Under the pieces are notes generated by a model. The model was not told the origin of the DNA and did no database searches. It saw only the letters and a program-made list of their open reading frames with translations. Shown piece after piece: positions 44,116-52,645 of a DNA stretch of 64,000 nucleotides. The stretch's first letter is position 1. Every line of letters starts with the position of its first letter. This DNA is from Streptomyces sp. DH-12. GTDB taxonomy: Bacteria; Actinomycetota; Actinomycetes; Streptomycetales; Streptomycetaceae. The position numbers and the translations under genes were made by a program. Location of the stretch: positions 7,138,501 through 7,202,500 of the forward strand of contig NZ_PPFB01000001.1 in assembly GCF_002899455.1 (NCBI RefSeq), written 5' to 3'.

Positions 44116-44922
44116 TCATCCTGCGAGGAGGACGGGGGCGAGGAGGGCTCGGAGGGGTTCCCACAGGCCGGCCGGGGCGGCCAGGACGTCGCCGCTTCGG
44201 GGCCAGCTGCCGGGGACGGGGCCGGTCAGGTCACCGGCTGTTCCGCCGGCCTGCTGGACCAGAAGGATTCCCGCTGCGCAGTCCCAGGGTTGCAGCCCGG
44301 GTGCCCACAGGGCGTCCGCTCGGCCGGTGGCGACCTGGGCGAGGGCGGCTGCGGCGCTGCCCCCGCGGCGCAGATCGCGCACCTGGGGCAGGAGAGCGCT
44401 GACGGTGGGCCCGGCCATGGGGCGTTGGGCGGGCCGGCCGAAGTTGAGTTCCACCAGGGCACGGGTGAGGTCATTCTGTCCCAGGGGAGCGACCGGGGTG
44501 CCGTTCGCGGTGGTGCGGGTGCCGACCCGGGCCTCGGTCAGCAGTCCGAGGGCGGGCTCGATGACGACGCCGGCGAGCAGCCGGTCGCCGGCGGTGTCGG
44601 CCGCGGCCACGCTGACCGCCCAGTCCGGGCGCCCGTAGAGATAGTTGGTGGTCCCGTCGATCGGGTCGATGATCCACCGCACTCCACCGTGGCCCACGGT
44701 GGTGCCCTCTTCCTCGCCCCAGATCGTGTCGTGCGGCCGGTGTTCGCTCAGGACGGCGCGGACGGCGCGTTCGGTGTCCCGGTCGGCCTGGCTGACCAGA
44801 TCGTCGGGTCCTGCCTTTTCCTCGACGAGGAGCCGGTGGGCCCGGCCGCGCCACGAGGCGGCGGTGCGGGCGCCGGCCCGAGCGGCGTCGCGAGCGAGGC
44901 CCAGCAGGTCATCGAGGTCCAC
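44116..44922 (-). CDS. inositol-monophosphatase-family phosphatase
   Basis: A 268-residue member of the FIG/IMPase superfamily. Metal ligands are visible: GPDDLVSQADRDTE (motif with Asp), IWGEEEG (Glu), the central WIIDPIDGTTNYLYG (Asp pair), and GLQPWDCAAGILLVQQAGG (terminal Asp). It hydrolyses a phosphate monoester of a sugar, polyol or nucleotide in a Mg-dependent way. It is the last gene of a four-gene operon and overlaps the UbiA-type gene by 14 bp, so both proteins are probably made in fixed ratio. The genuine substrate is not known. Confidence 0.88.
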   Translation of the reverse strand: MDLDDLLGLARDAARAGARTAASWRGRAHRLLVEEKAGPDDLVSQADRDTERAVRAVLSEHRPHDTIWGEEEGTTVGHGGVRWIIDPIDGTTNYLYGRPDWAVSVAAADTAGDRLLAGVVIEPALGLLTEARVGTRTTANGTPVAPLGQNDLTRALVELNFGRPAQRPMAGPTVSALLPQVRDLRRGGSAAAALAQVATGRADALWAPGLQPWDCAAGILLVQQAGGTAGDLTGPVPGSWPRSGDVLAAPAGLWEPLRALLAPVLLAG

Positions 44923-46303
44923 CGGTGTCCTTTCGGACGGCGTCCCAGGTGGCCCGCCCGAGCACCGCGCGGGCGAGCGGGACGAAGAGGGCCGCTGCCA
45001 GGGAGCGCAGACGCCTGGGCAGCACGCCGATCGCGTCGAGGGATCGGCTGCTGAAGGTGAGATAGGCGGCCATCACGGACAGCCAGGGCAGCAGGGCCGC
45101 CGTCGGGCGTGGCTGCGCGGTGAGGACCAGAGCCAGGAACTGCAGGACGGCACCGGCGGCGACGACCAGCGGACGCCTGACCGCGAGGACGACCGCCGCC
45201 GTGGTCGTGACCGCACCCGATGCGGCCGCGACCAGGGCGTGAGTCGCCGAAGAAGGCAGGACGAGCAGGGAGCCGGTCACCGCCGCGGTGGTGCCCGCGA
45301 CCACGAGTGCCAGGTTCCACGGGGCGGCCAGGGACGTGCGGGCACGCAGCGGCGTCCAGTCGGCCGGGGCGGCCTCGGTGAGACGTTCCGGCAGCCAGCG
45401 CACCAGCGCCAGGAGATGTTCCCGAGCCTGGTCGGCCCGCGCGGTCCACCTCAGCCTGCCCTCGTCCGAGGCGGCGAACGCCAGACTCTCCAGAACCCAC
45501 CGGCTGGTGACGAACGCGACCCCGAACGCCCACAGCGCCACGGCCGCCGACACCGCCAGGGCCGGGCGCCGGCCCAGATCGACCGCGAGCGCCAGCCCGG
45601 TCATACCGCGTACGACGTAGCCTGCACCGACGACGATCCACAGGGCGATCACGGCAGGCCGGGCGGGCGGTGGGATCGTTCCGGTGCGGCCGGTGCCCTT
45701 TGCGCGCAGGGCCTCGTAGACGACGGCCACGCCCAGGACGGCCGCGGTCATCACCAGGAGCACTCCGGTCAGGCGCAGGCCCGGCAGCGCCAGGGCCAGG
45801 ACCGCCACGGCCGCAAGGCGGACCAGGGCGATCGCGCAGCTGGCGCCGACGTGTGCGCGGGCGCGTTCGATCGGGCCGGGCAGGCGGCCGCGGTCCTGCT
45901 GGGCGGGGTGCTGCTGATCGGCGACGAACCCGCGGATGTCGTTCCACTGGTAGCGGGCGGGATAGACGAGCAGTTCCAGGGCTCCCCACACGATCAGGGC
46001 CCGCACCACCGCACTTCCCGTCACGTCCGCGCCCGCGGCCACGGCCAGGAGGAAGGTGAAGGGCATGAGCAGCCCTTTCACGGCGTCCTTGGGCCGCGGC
46101 ATCACCAGGTACCCGAGCATCGAGCGCGGGTGCGACACGCGCTGCGGGGCCGAGGCGGAGCCGCTCCCGCTCCTGTCCCCGTCCTGCCCGCGCTGACTGA
46201 TGCGCTTGTCGGGCCGGTCGGCCCGCTCCTGCCGGCGGGCCGACCGAGGCGGTGCTTCGAACGCGGACACGCCGATGTCGTGGGCCGCCTCTCTGCCGGT
46301 CAC
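44909..46303 (-). CDS. UbiA-superfamily prenyltransferase, enlarged
   Basis: A 464-residue membrane protein from a GTG that overlaps the HAD-gene stop (GTGA). After a hydrophilic 50-residue start come about nine membrane helices. The first polar loop holds YQWNDIRGFVADQQHPAQQDRGRLP, matching the NDxxxxxxDxxHP-R motif of UbiA enzymes that bind Mg-prenyl diphosphate or phosphate, such as decaprenylphosphoryl-ribose synthases. The second loop VVYEALRAKGTG fits the second motif weakly. It is larger than ordinary UbiA (about 300 residues): the C-terminal part has a charged loop (SDEGRLRWTARADQAREHLLALVRWLPER) and four more helices. Confidence 0.7.
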   Translation of the reverse strand: MTGREAAHDIGVSAFEAPPRSARRQERADRPDKRISQRGQDGDRSGSGSASAPQRVSHPRSMLGYLVMPRPKDAVKGLLMPFTFLLAVAAGADVTGSAVVRALIVWGALELLVYPARYQWNDIRGFVADQQHPAQQDRGRLPGPIERARAHVGASCAIALVRLAAVAVLALALPGLRLTGVLLVMTAAVLGVAVVYEALRAKGTGRTGTIPPPARPAVIALWIVVGAGYVVRGMTGLALAVDLGRRPALAVSAAVALWAFGVAFVTSRWVLESLAFAASDEGRLRWTARADQAREHLLALVRWLPERLTEAAPADWTPLRARTSLAAPWNLALVVAGTTAAVTGSLLVLPSSATHALVAAASGAVTTTAAVVLAVRRPLVVAAGAVLQFLALVLTAQPRPTAALLPWLSVMAAYLTFSSRSLDAIGVLPRRLRSLAAALFVPLARAVLGRATWDAVRKDTGGPR

Positions 46304-47049
46304 GTGGCCACCCGCACCGCGTCGCCGACGAGGTCCATGACCAGCTCCTCCCAGCTCTGCCGCACCCATGCGGCGCCGGCGTCCCGCAGGTGGCTGATCC
46401 TGCCGGGCCGTTCGCCCGCGGGCACGAACTGCACCAGCCCGGCGGTGGCGATGCCTGCCGCAACTGCGGAGGCCGCTCCGGTGACGGAGTCCTCCAGGGC
46501 GAGTGCCTGGTGCGGGGAGATACCGAGCTCGGTCAGCGCGAACCGGTAGACGGCCGGGTCCGGCTTGCTGGTCGGGACGGGCAGGCTGTCCTCCGCGCTG
46601 AAGCGGCGATCCGCCGGAAGCAGGTCGTCCAGGCCACTGGCCGTGGAGCAGGCGGCGAGCCGGGTCAGGGCGCTGGAGCTCACCATGGCCAGCCGGTAGT
46701 GGCTGCCGAGCGCCGACACGGCGGCCACCACGTCCGGCTGGGGTGTCAGGACCTGACCGAGGTAAGCCGTCACCTCGGTCTTCTCACGCTCCACCCACTC
46801 CTCCAGTTCAGCGGGGTCCAGGTGAACGCCCTGGCTGTCTGCGAGGTCCTGCGCGGTGGTGCGGAAGTTCTTGCCCGTGGTGGTGAGCCGTAGGTGCTCG
46901 GGGGAGAAGGTGCCCGTCAGGCCGAAGTGCCGGGCGAAGTCCTGGGTGACCGTAGCGGAGGCGATGAAAGCGGGCTCTTCGGAGGGAAACAGGGTGCCGT
47001 CCGCGTCAAGCAGCAGTGTGGTGATGCGGGTGAGGTCTGGGATGCTCAT
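46300..47049 (-). CDS. HAD-superfamily hydrolase (beta-phosphoglucomutase/phosphatase-like)
   Basis: A 249-residue HAD subclass I protein. Motif I is LLLDADGTLFPSE (nucleophile Asp), a four-helix cap follows (SATVTQDFARHFGLTG...), motif II LAMVSSSALTRLA, motif III SKPDPAVYRFALTEL, motif IV LALEDSVTGAASAVAAGI. The cap type resembles sugar-phosphate phosphatases and phosphomutases. Its stop overlaps the next gene by 4 bp. It is 13 bp after the mannitol-dehydrogenase-like gene, consistent with acting on the same polyol phosphate. Confidence 0.88.
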   Translation of the reverse strand: MSIPDLTRITTLLLDADGTLFPSEEPAFIASATVTQDFARHFGLTGTFSPEHLRLTTTGKNFRTTAQDLADSQGVHLDPAELEEWVEREKTEVTAYLGQVLTPQPDVVAAVSALGSHYRLAMVSSSALTRLAACSTASGLDDLLPADRRFSAEDSLPVPTSKPDPAVYRFALTELGISPHQALALEDSVTGAASAVAAGIATAGLVQFVPAGERPGRISHLRDAGAAWVRQSWEELVMDLVGDAVRVAT

Positions 47050-47062
47050 GGGGCTCCTGGAT

Positions 47063-48532
47063 TCAAGGGGTGACGGGACGCTCGGCGAGCCGTTGCGGCG
47101 AGGCCATTGCGGTTCGCAGGCTTTCGCCACTGTCGAAGGCGCCGGCCAGGGACTTGCGGATGACGGTGACACTGCCGGTGTCGTCGGCAAGGCCGTCGAA
47201 TATGTCCGTGAGGGCGAGCAGGGGGCCGGGGTCGCCGCCGCCTTGCAGGGCCGCGTGCCGCAGTTCGTCGGCTCGGGCGTCCTGCACGTGGATCGGGGCA
47301 CCGTCCAGGTCCACTGCACGCAGGTAGCGCATCCATGCGGCGACGGCGAAGGCCAGTCGTGTGCGGGGCCGGTCCTTTGCGTGCGCGGCGTGTAGAGCGG
47401 GCAGCAGGTAGTCGGGCATCTTGGTCGAGCCCCGGCGGCACAGCCTGGCCAGCTGGTCGCCGATGCTGGGATTGCGCAGGCGCTCCAGCACGGTGTCGCA
47501 GTAGGCGCCGAGGTTCATGCCCGGCACGTCGGCGGGCAGCAGGGGGGCGATCTCCTCGCGCATCAGCCGCTCGACGAAGTCGGCCACCGCCGGGTCCGCC
47601 ATGGCCTGGTCGGTGCTGCGGTGACCGGCCAGGTAGCCGACGTATCCGAGTGCGCAGTGGACGCCGTTCAGGAGTCGGCTCTTGATGAGTTTGTAGGGGG
47701 CGACGTCGTCGACGAAGAGCGCTCCGACGCGGTCCAGCGGGGGCCGGTCGTTGCAGAAGTCGTTCTCGATCACCCACTGGGTGAAGGGTTCGGTGATCAC
47801 CGGCCAGCGGTCGCCCACCTGGAAATCCTCTTCGACCTCGTCCCGGTCCTCGGGGGTGGTCGCCGGGGTGATGCGGTCGACCATGCTGCCGGGGAAGGAC
47901 ACCCGTTCCTCGATCCACCGGGCCAGAGCGGCATCACGCCGGCCGGCCAGGGTCATGACCGCCTCACGCGTCACGGCGGCGCTGTCGGGCAGGTTGTCGC
48001 ACGACAGCACCGTGAACGGGGCCTGATGGGCTTTGCGGCGCCTGTCCAGGGCCTCGACGACGAGGCCGAACACCGACTCGCCTGCCTGATCGGGGTCGTC
48101 GGGCAGACGGTAGCCGTCGGCGGTGATGGTCAGCGTCACCAGACGTATGCGGGGGTCGGCCAGGCGTGCCCTCACCGCCTCGTGGTCCTGGGCCAGCAGC
48201 AGGTACTCGACCATGCTGCCGATGACCTTGGCCGTGCTGTCGTCGCCGTCGCGCTGGACGACGGTGAACAGGTTGTCCTGTGCGTTCAGGACCTGGCCCA
48301 TTTCCGGCCGCCTCATCCCTACGCCGATCACTCCCCAACGGGTGAAACCCAGTTCCGCCAGCTGGTCGAAATAGACCTCCTGATGAGCACGGTGGAAACC
48401 GCCGACTCCAAAATGCACGACGGCCGGCTCCATGCGGGCCCGGTCGTAACCGGGTGTTTCCAGCTGGCTACCCGGCGGGGTGCCGAGACTACGGTTGTTC
48501 AACGCGGGGGCGGGCGGGGGTGACTCTGACAT
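47063..48532 (-). CDS. mannitol dehydrogenase-family (polyol/fructuronate) oxidoreductase
   Basis: A 489-residue long-chain polyol dehydrogenase. N-terminal Rossmann: PAVVHFGVGGFHRAHQEVYFDQLAE; then LVTLTITADGY and PFTVLSCDNLPDSAAVTREAV. The catalytic helix carries YKLIKSRLLNGVHCALGYVGYLAG with the KxxxLNxxH pattern of the family (Lys base, Asn, His). It oxidises mannitol, arabinitol or reduces fructuronate/tagaturonate with NAD; the specific polyol cannot be read from the sequence. First gene of the operon; a perfect palindrome lies 34 bp upstream of its ATG. Confidence 0.9.
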   Translation of the reverse strand: MSESPPPAPALNNRSLGTPPGSQLETPGYDRARMEPAVVHFGVGGFHRAHQEVYFDQLAELGFTRWGVIGVGMRRPEMGQVLNAQDNLFTVVQRDGDDSTAKVIGSMVEYLLLAQDHEAVRARLADPRIRLVTLTITADGYRLPDDPDQAGESVFGLVVEALDRRRKAHQAPFTVLSCDNLPDSAAVTREAVMTLAGRRDAALARWIEERVSFPGSMVDRITPATTPEDRDEVEEDFQVGDRWPVITEPFTQWVIENDFCNDRPPLDRVGALFVDDVAPYKLIKSRLLNGVHCALGYVGYLAGHRSTDQAMADPAVADFVERLMREEIAPLLPADVPGMNLGAYCDTVLERLRNPSIGDQLARLCRRGSTKMPDYLLPALHAAHAKDRPRTRLAFAVAAWMRYLRAVDLDGAPIHVQDARADELRHAALQGGGDPGPLLALTDIFDGLADDTGSVTVIRKSLAGAFDSGESLRTAMASPQRLAERPVTP

Positions 48533-48565
48533 TGCAAACCTAATAAGTAGACGGGATCCGTCATC

Positions 48566-48579
48566 GATTCGATCGAATC
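48566..48579. promoter_or_regulatory. perfect 14-bp palindrome upstream of the polyol operon
   Basis: GATTCGATCGAATC is its own complement. It lies 34 bp ahead of the first gene in an AT-rich patch (TAATAAGTAG nearby), where a repressor would cover the promoter. DeoR/LacI/GntR-type regulators of sugar operons use such sites; the regulator gene is not adjacent. Confidence 0.55.
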
Positions 48580-49248
48580 TCCTGGCGACCGCTTCTCGTC
48601 TTTTGAGCGCAGTGCACGGGTGATTGCCCGTAGATTCCCCGGAGAATAAAAGCCCAGACTGGGAAACTTCGCGGAACGGGCGATCAGCCCTCCTCAGCCG
48701 CCCTGCGGACGGCCGACGGACCGGTCGGAAAAGAGTTCAGAAAGGTCGCCACCATGACGGGTTCCTTCCGGAGTACCGCTGCACGCCTTCCCGAAACCGA
48801 ACGGGATGCCCTGATCGACCTGAGCAGATGATCTTTTTCAGACCGGCCCGCTCCGGCGTCGGACCGGCGTGCTTCTGGCCGGGTGGACGCACCCCTCGAG
48901 GAAAAGCGGGCACCGACGTCTCGACAGAATTTGTCATCCTGGCAGAAAGTGCCGCCTCGGCGAGAAATGCCGCCCGGCAAAACAACGAGCCGGTGCGGGC
49001 CGAGGAAAATCTCCCCGTACGTAGTCGCCGACCACGTGTCCCGGCGGGCCGGCCGTCTTGGCCCTCGCCAGCGGGAAAGGGGACGGCAACGAGGACCGGG
49101 CGGCGGCCCGGAACGGACTCCGCGGCGGCGCGCAGATACGCACGGCCGTCCAGGGGTACCTGGGAGTTCTGCCGGGTTCCCAGGTGGCCGAAGACTCCCT
49201 CCCTGAGCAGAGGAGCCGGCACCTTGACCGGGAGCCGGCACGTCGCCC
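48580..49248. other. gap with no intact gene
   Basis: About 670 bp, less GC-rich than the surroundings near 48590-48660 (CGTCTTTTGAGCGC, GGAGAATAAAAGCCC). Frames on both strands lack recognisable domains. Probably promoter plus eroded DNA. Confidence 0.35.
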
Positions 49249-50150
49249 TTGAGCCCACAACCTTCGGCGGAAGCGGAGATGATCGTGCCCGGCACATGGC
49301 TGACAGGCGCGCACACCGGAACGAAGACCCCCCTGGACGAGCCGGGAGCGCGACGGTGGCGGGCGGTCCTGCTGGGGCTCGCGGAGCGTGACGGAGCGGG
49401 CCCTTCGGGGACGGACGCCCTGGACGAGTTGGAGCGTCCGGCCGCGACCGACGGGATCGGTGTAGTGGACCGGATGGTGCAGGTGCGTGACCGTCCGGAC
49501 CCGGCGACCTACCTCGGTTCGGGGAAGGTGAACGAGCTCGCGGAGCTGGTCGAGACCGAAGACGCGGATCTGGGGATCGCCGAGGGCGAGCTCACTCCCG
49601 CGCAGGTGCGCGGCCTGGAGGACCGCGTCGGCGTGCGGGTGGTGGACCGCACCGGGCTGATCCTGGACATCTTCGGCGAGCACGCCCGCAGCTCCGAGGG
49701 CAAGGCGCAGGTGGAGCTGGCCCAGCTCGCCTACGAGCTGCCGCGGCTGCGCGGCCACGGGCGTGAGATGTCGCGCATCGGCGGCGGCCGGGTGGCCGAC
49801 GGCGCGGGCATCGGCGTGCGCGGACGCGGCGAGATGCGGCTGGAGATACGGCGACGCCATCTGCGGCGGCGCATGCGTACGCTGCGGGAGCAGGTGCGCC
49901 GCACCGCCCGCCGACGGGAGGTGACGCGCCGGCGCCGAACGCGTGATCACATCCCGTCCGTGGCCGTCACCGGTTACACCAATGCGGGAAGTCGGCTCTG
50001 CTGAACCGTCTGGCCGGCGCGGACGCCGAGGTCGCCGACGTCCTGTTCGCCACCCTCGACCCGCTCGTGCGCCAGGTCCGCACCCTCGACGGCCTGACCC
50101 ACAGTGACGCGCTGGGGGAGGAGTCACGGGCCGCCACCTGCGGACGATGA
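49249..50150 (+). pseudogene. hflX: HflX-type GTPase, frameshifted and truncated
   Basis: The first frame reads VVDRMVQVRDRPDPATYLGSGKVNELAELVETEDADL, GLEDRVGVRVVDRTGLILDIFGEHARSSEGKAQVELAQLAYELPRLRGHGREMSRIGGG and VAVTGYTNAG. This is the HflX N-terminal and linker domain up to the P-loop. At GGGAAGTCG (about 49988) one base is missing, so GYTNAGKS is broken; the next frame continues SALLNRLAGADAEVADVLFATLDPLVRQVRTLDG, the G1/switch I region. After about 40 residues the homology ends; G3-G4 motifs and the C-terminus are absent. Confidence 0.8.
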
Positions 50151-50157
50151 GGCCGTC

Positions 50158-50405
50158 AGCGGAACTGGCTCTCCTCGGTGGAACCGCGCAGCGCCAGGGT
50201 CTCCGCCGCCGGGTCGACCGCCGCGCTCACCAGGTCGAAGTACCCGGTGCCGACCTCCCTTTGGTGTTTGACCGCGGTGAACCCGCGCTGCTGGTCCGCG
50301 AACTCGCTCTCCTGCAGCTTGACGTAGGCGGGCGTGCCCTCCTTCACAACGCGACCGCGTCCGCCTTGAACTGCGGCAGACAGTCCTTCATGACCACGGG
50401 ATGTC
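50158..50405 (-). pseudogene. aceA: isocitrate lyase, C-terminal fragment
   Basis: KEGTPAYVKLQESEFADQQRGFTAVKHQREVGTGYFDLVSAAV and LRGSTEESQF form the last 65 residues of a bacterial isocitrate lyase (KHQREVGTGYFD and the STEEGQFH terminus). The frame before, PQFKADAVAL, is separated from KEG by a base change that shifts the frame. The catalytic Cys domain is missing. It abuts a second gene fragment. Confidence 0.75.
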
Positions 50406-50410
50406 CGTCC

Positions 50411-50746
50411 TCAGGTCCTCGGGATCCAGTGTCTCGTGTGTCCAAGATCCGGGGTCAAGGCCCACCCGTACCCGCTGAGGGACTTGGACAGGCAGATGAT
50501 GTCGGGGACGATTCCGGCCGTCTCGAAGGGGAAGAACGGGCCAGTGCGCCCGCAGCCCATCTGGATGTCGTCGGCCACCAGCAGCGTGCCGTGCCCCTGG
50601 GCCATGACGATGTCCTCGGGCGTCCCAGGCGAGGTGACCGCCTTCAGCGCTTCCGCGGGCACCCGGGCTTCCGCCGCACCGAGCCCGTCGTGCAGAGCGA
50701 TCTCCGTGGCCCTCTGCGGCAGGACCGAGCGGAGCTTGCCCGCCAC
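50411..50746 (-). pseudogene. ectB fragment in a chimeric reading frame
   Basis: Residues 55-94 of this 111-residue frame, LLVADDIQMGCGRTGPFFPFETAGIVPDIICLSKSLSGYG, match EctB closely (compare LLIVDDIQMGCGRTGAFFSFEESGI and SKSVSGYG in the intact copy). They include the PLP-Lys. The N-terminal 54 residues (IALHDGLGAAEARVPAEALKAVTSPGTPEDI) belong to some other, unrecognised gene, and the C-terminus is unrelated. It is a splice of fragments, not a functional enzyme. The intact ectB is on the opposite strand 9 kb away. Confidence 0.75.
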
Positions 50747-50755
50747 CCGGCGCTT

Positions 50756-50798
50756 TCGGACACCCGGATCCGGGTGTTTTCGGACACCCGGATCCGGG
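50756..50798. repeat. 24-bp tandem repeat built on a palindrome
   Basis: TTTCGGACACCCGGATCCGGG occurs twice in a row, 24 bp apart. The first copy contains the perfect 18-bp palindrome ACACCCGGATCCGGGTGT (50760-50777); the second has CCCGGATCCGGG (50787-50798). It lies between the ectB-type fragment and the LuxR gene. No function assigned. Confidence 0.6.
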
Positions 50799-50868
50799 AC
50801 AGACCCGAGGCCGGCGTCGGCGAGGACGACGAACGGATCGCAGCCGACGAATTCGAGGGCTTGCCTCT

Positions 50869-51999
50869 TCAGTCCCGGGGGTGGCGTTGCGGTGCGGACG
50901 CCGGCGGACTCATGTCCGGCAAATAGTGACGAGCGAAGAGCGTGGCGACCAGATCTCGTCGGCTGCGGACGCCCGTCTTGTCGAACACCGACTTCAGGTG
51001 GTCCTGGACCGTGTGCGGTGACAAGCCTGCACTGCGGCTGATGTCGGCTGTGGACCGCCCCCGCAACACCAGCGCCATGACGTCCCTCTCGCGAGGAGTC
51101 AGTCCGTACGCCGCGACGATCAGTGCGATGTGCTCGGCGGGACCGGCTCGTTCAACGACGACGGCGGTGCGGGCCGGGGCCGCCGTGGGTTCCTCCAGGC
51201 GCCAGGCGTGCAACCGTACCCGGCCGTGCCTGCGGCTGTGCATCCACGAGGTGTGGGAGGCCGCGGCCCCTGCGGCCTGCACCGCCGCTGCCACCGCGTA
51301 CACGGCGGGAGGGAGTCCGCGATCCCCGGACGGCACGCCGTCGGCGTGCGCCAGGTCGTTGAACCACATGGCCACGGTGGGTGTCGCATGGACCACCTGG
51401 TGGTCGCCGTCCAGCAACACCAGTCCCGGCGCCGTCTCCGAGGCGTTCGCTTCGGCGAGCCGCGTCAGGTGCAGCTGGCGCAGTGCGTTCCCCAACGGCT
51501 GGACCAGCGACGCCGCCGCAGCCAGCTCTGGGGAGCCGAACGGGGGCGCGTCGTCCGCGCGCCCCATGACCAGGGCGCCCCATGCCCCGTGACGGTCCCG
51601 CAGCAGCACACGCAGCTCGTCGCGGAAGCCGAGGGGCCGCATGATGTCGCGGTACCGGGGACTGAGGGCGAGGTTCCCGTTCGTCTCCCGGCTGAGCAGA
51701 CCCACCGGCGTCGGTCTGGCCGCCAGATCGGACAAGTCGTTGGCATCCCCCTCGCGGTACTCGATGTCGAGCATGCGCGGCATCATGGCGGGCGGCAGGC
51801 CGTCTCGGTAGTCACCGCCGGTGTTCATCAACGTCTGCGGATCCACGGTCAAGCAGGCGCATACGTCGAAGCGCAGCGCAGGCCGTACGATCCGTTTCAC
51901 CGCCTCGAAGAACTCCTCGACGCTCCGCGCGGACTGCGCCGCCCGCGCCGCCGCGTCCCCGGTCTCGCCGACCCGTCTTGCTCCCCCATGACGCCTCAT
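50869..51999 (-). CDS. LuxR-family regulator with N-terminal GAF-like sensor
   Basis: A 376-residue protein. Residues 25-175 form a GAF-type sensory domain (VEEFFEAVKRIVRPALRFDVCACLTVDP, LGFRDELRVLLRDRHGAWGALVMGRADDAPPF). A PAS-like middle part follows (APGLVLLDGDHQVVHATPTVAMWFNDLA). Residues about 300-365 are the LuxR HTH: YGLTPRERDVMALVLRGRSTADISRSAGLSPHTVQDHLKSVFDKTGVRSRRDLVATLFARHYL. It probably responds to a small ligand, and its target genes are unknown. It sits alone, surrounded by decayed genes. The start could be a few codons further in. Confidence 0.85.
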   Translation of the reverse strand: MRRHGGARRVGETGDAAARAAQSARSVEEFFEAVKRIVRPALRFDVCACLTVDPQTLMNTGGDYRDGLPPAMMPRMLDIEYREGDANDLSDLAARPTPVGLLSRETNGNLALSPRYRDIMRPLGFRDELRVLLRDRHGAWGALVMGRADDAPPFGSPELAAAASLVQPLGNALRQLHLTRLAEANASETAPGLVLLDGDHQVVHATPTVAMWFNDLAHADGVPSGDRGLPPAVYAVAAAVQAAGAAASHTSWMHSRRHGRVRLHAWRLEEPTAAPARTAVVVERAGPAEHIALIVAAYGLTPRERDVMALVLRGRSTADISRSAGLSPHTVQDHLKSVFDKTGVRSRRDLVATLFARHYLPDMSPPASAPQRHPRD

Positions 52000-52120
52000 G
52001 GTCCGAGGCTAAGCGTGCACAACAGTTCCCGAGCCCGGTTTGCGCAGGTAGCTGTGGCTCCGCTTACCGTGCCCGGGAACCGTCGACGTCCGGGGCGCGC
52101 GATCGACGCCTCGGTACGGG

Positions 52121-52645
52121 TCAGCGGTTGTTGTGCAGGACGAGGTTGAGCTTCGCCCAGTCCTTGCCGCCGTTCTCCCCGTTGCGGAGCGTGATCTCGC
52201 TGACCGTCGAGGTCTGTCCCGCGGGGACGTAGCGGTGGAAGTCGTACTCGGCGTCGAGGTCGGTGTTGGTGTCGTTCGTGCCCTCGTAGAACCGCAGGGT
52301 CACATAGATCATGACTCCGCCGCCGGCGTCCGTCTCCGCGGACACATGCTTCTCCACACGGATCTCGCCCCCGCACGTGGTCTCCCACCACACCGACGGC
52401 GTGCGGACCTCGTTCACCCACCCCTCGGAGGCGACGTTGCCGTTGCAGTACGTACCGGCGGCGAAAACGCCCTCGTCGTCGCGGATCGTGTAGGTGCCGG
52501 TCAGAGCGACGTTCCGCCACACGGAGGCCGTGACCGCGTCACCCGCCGCAGACGGGGCCGCACCGGCAGCCGGAGCCCCCGCCACCATCAGGCCGGCGAC
52601 CGCGGCCGCGGCCAGCATCCCCGTGGTCTTTCTTCGGATGGACAT
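52121..52645 (-). CDS. secreted protein, function unknown
   Basis: A 174-residue protein with a signal peptide (MSIRRKTTGMLAAAAVAGLMVAGAPAAGAAP, cleavage near residue 30). The mature part is beta-rich (SVWRNVALTGTYTIRDDEGVFAAGTYCNGNV, IRVEKHVSAE, GVMIYVTLRFYEG, DFHRYVPAG) with two cysteines (TYCNG, TTCGG) likely bridged. No known family. GGGGGAAGAG precedes the ATG. Confidence 0.7.
   Translation of the reverse strand: MSIRRKTTGMLAAAAVAGLMVAGAPAAGAAPSAAGDAVTASVWRNVALTGTYTIRDDEGVFAAGTYCNGNVASEGWVNEVRTPSVWWETTCGGEIRVEKHVSAETDAGGGVMIYVTLRFYEGTNDTNTDLDAEYDFHRYVPAGQTSTVSEITLRNGENGGKDWAKLNLVLHNNR

Noticed and set aside
44645..46549. A 634-residue plus-strand frame over the UbiA operon
   Set aside because: Low-complexity antisense shadow of the minus-strand genes; no motifs.
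48624..49391. Plus-strand frame upstream of hflX
   Set aside because: It shows no recognised family and overlaps the hflX start; not supported as a gene.
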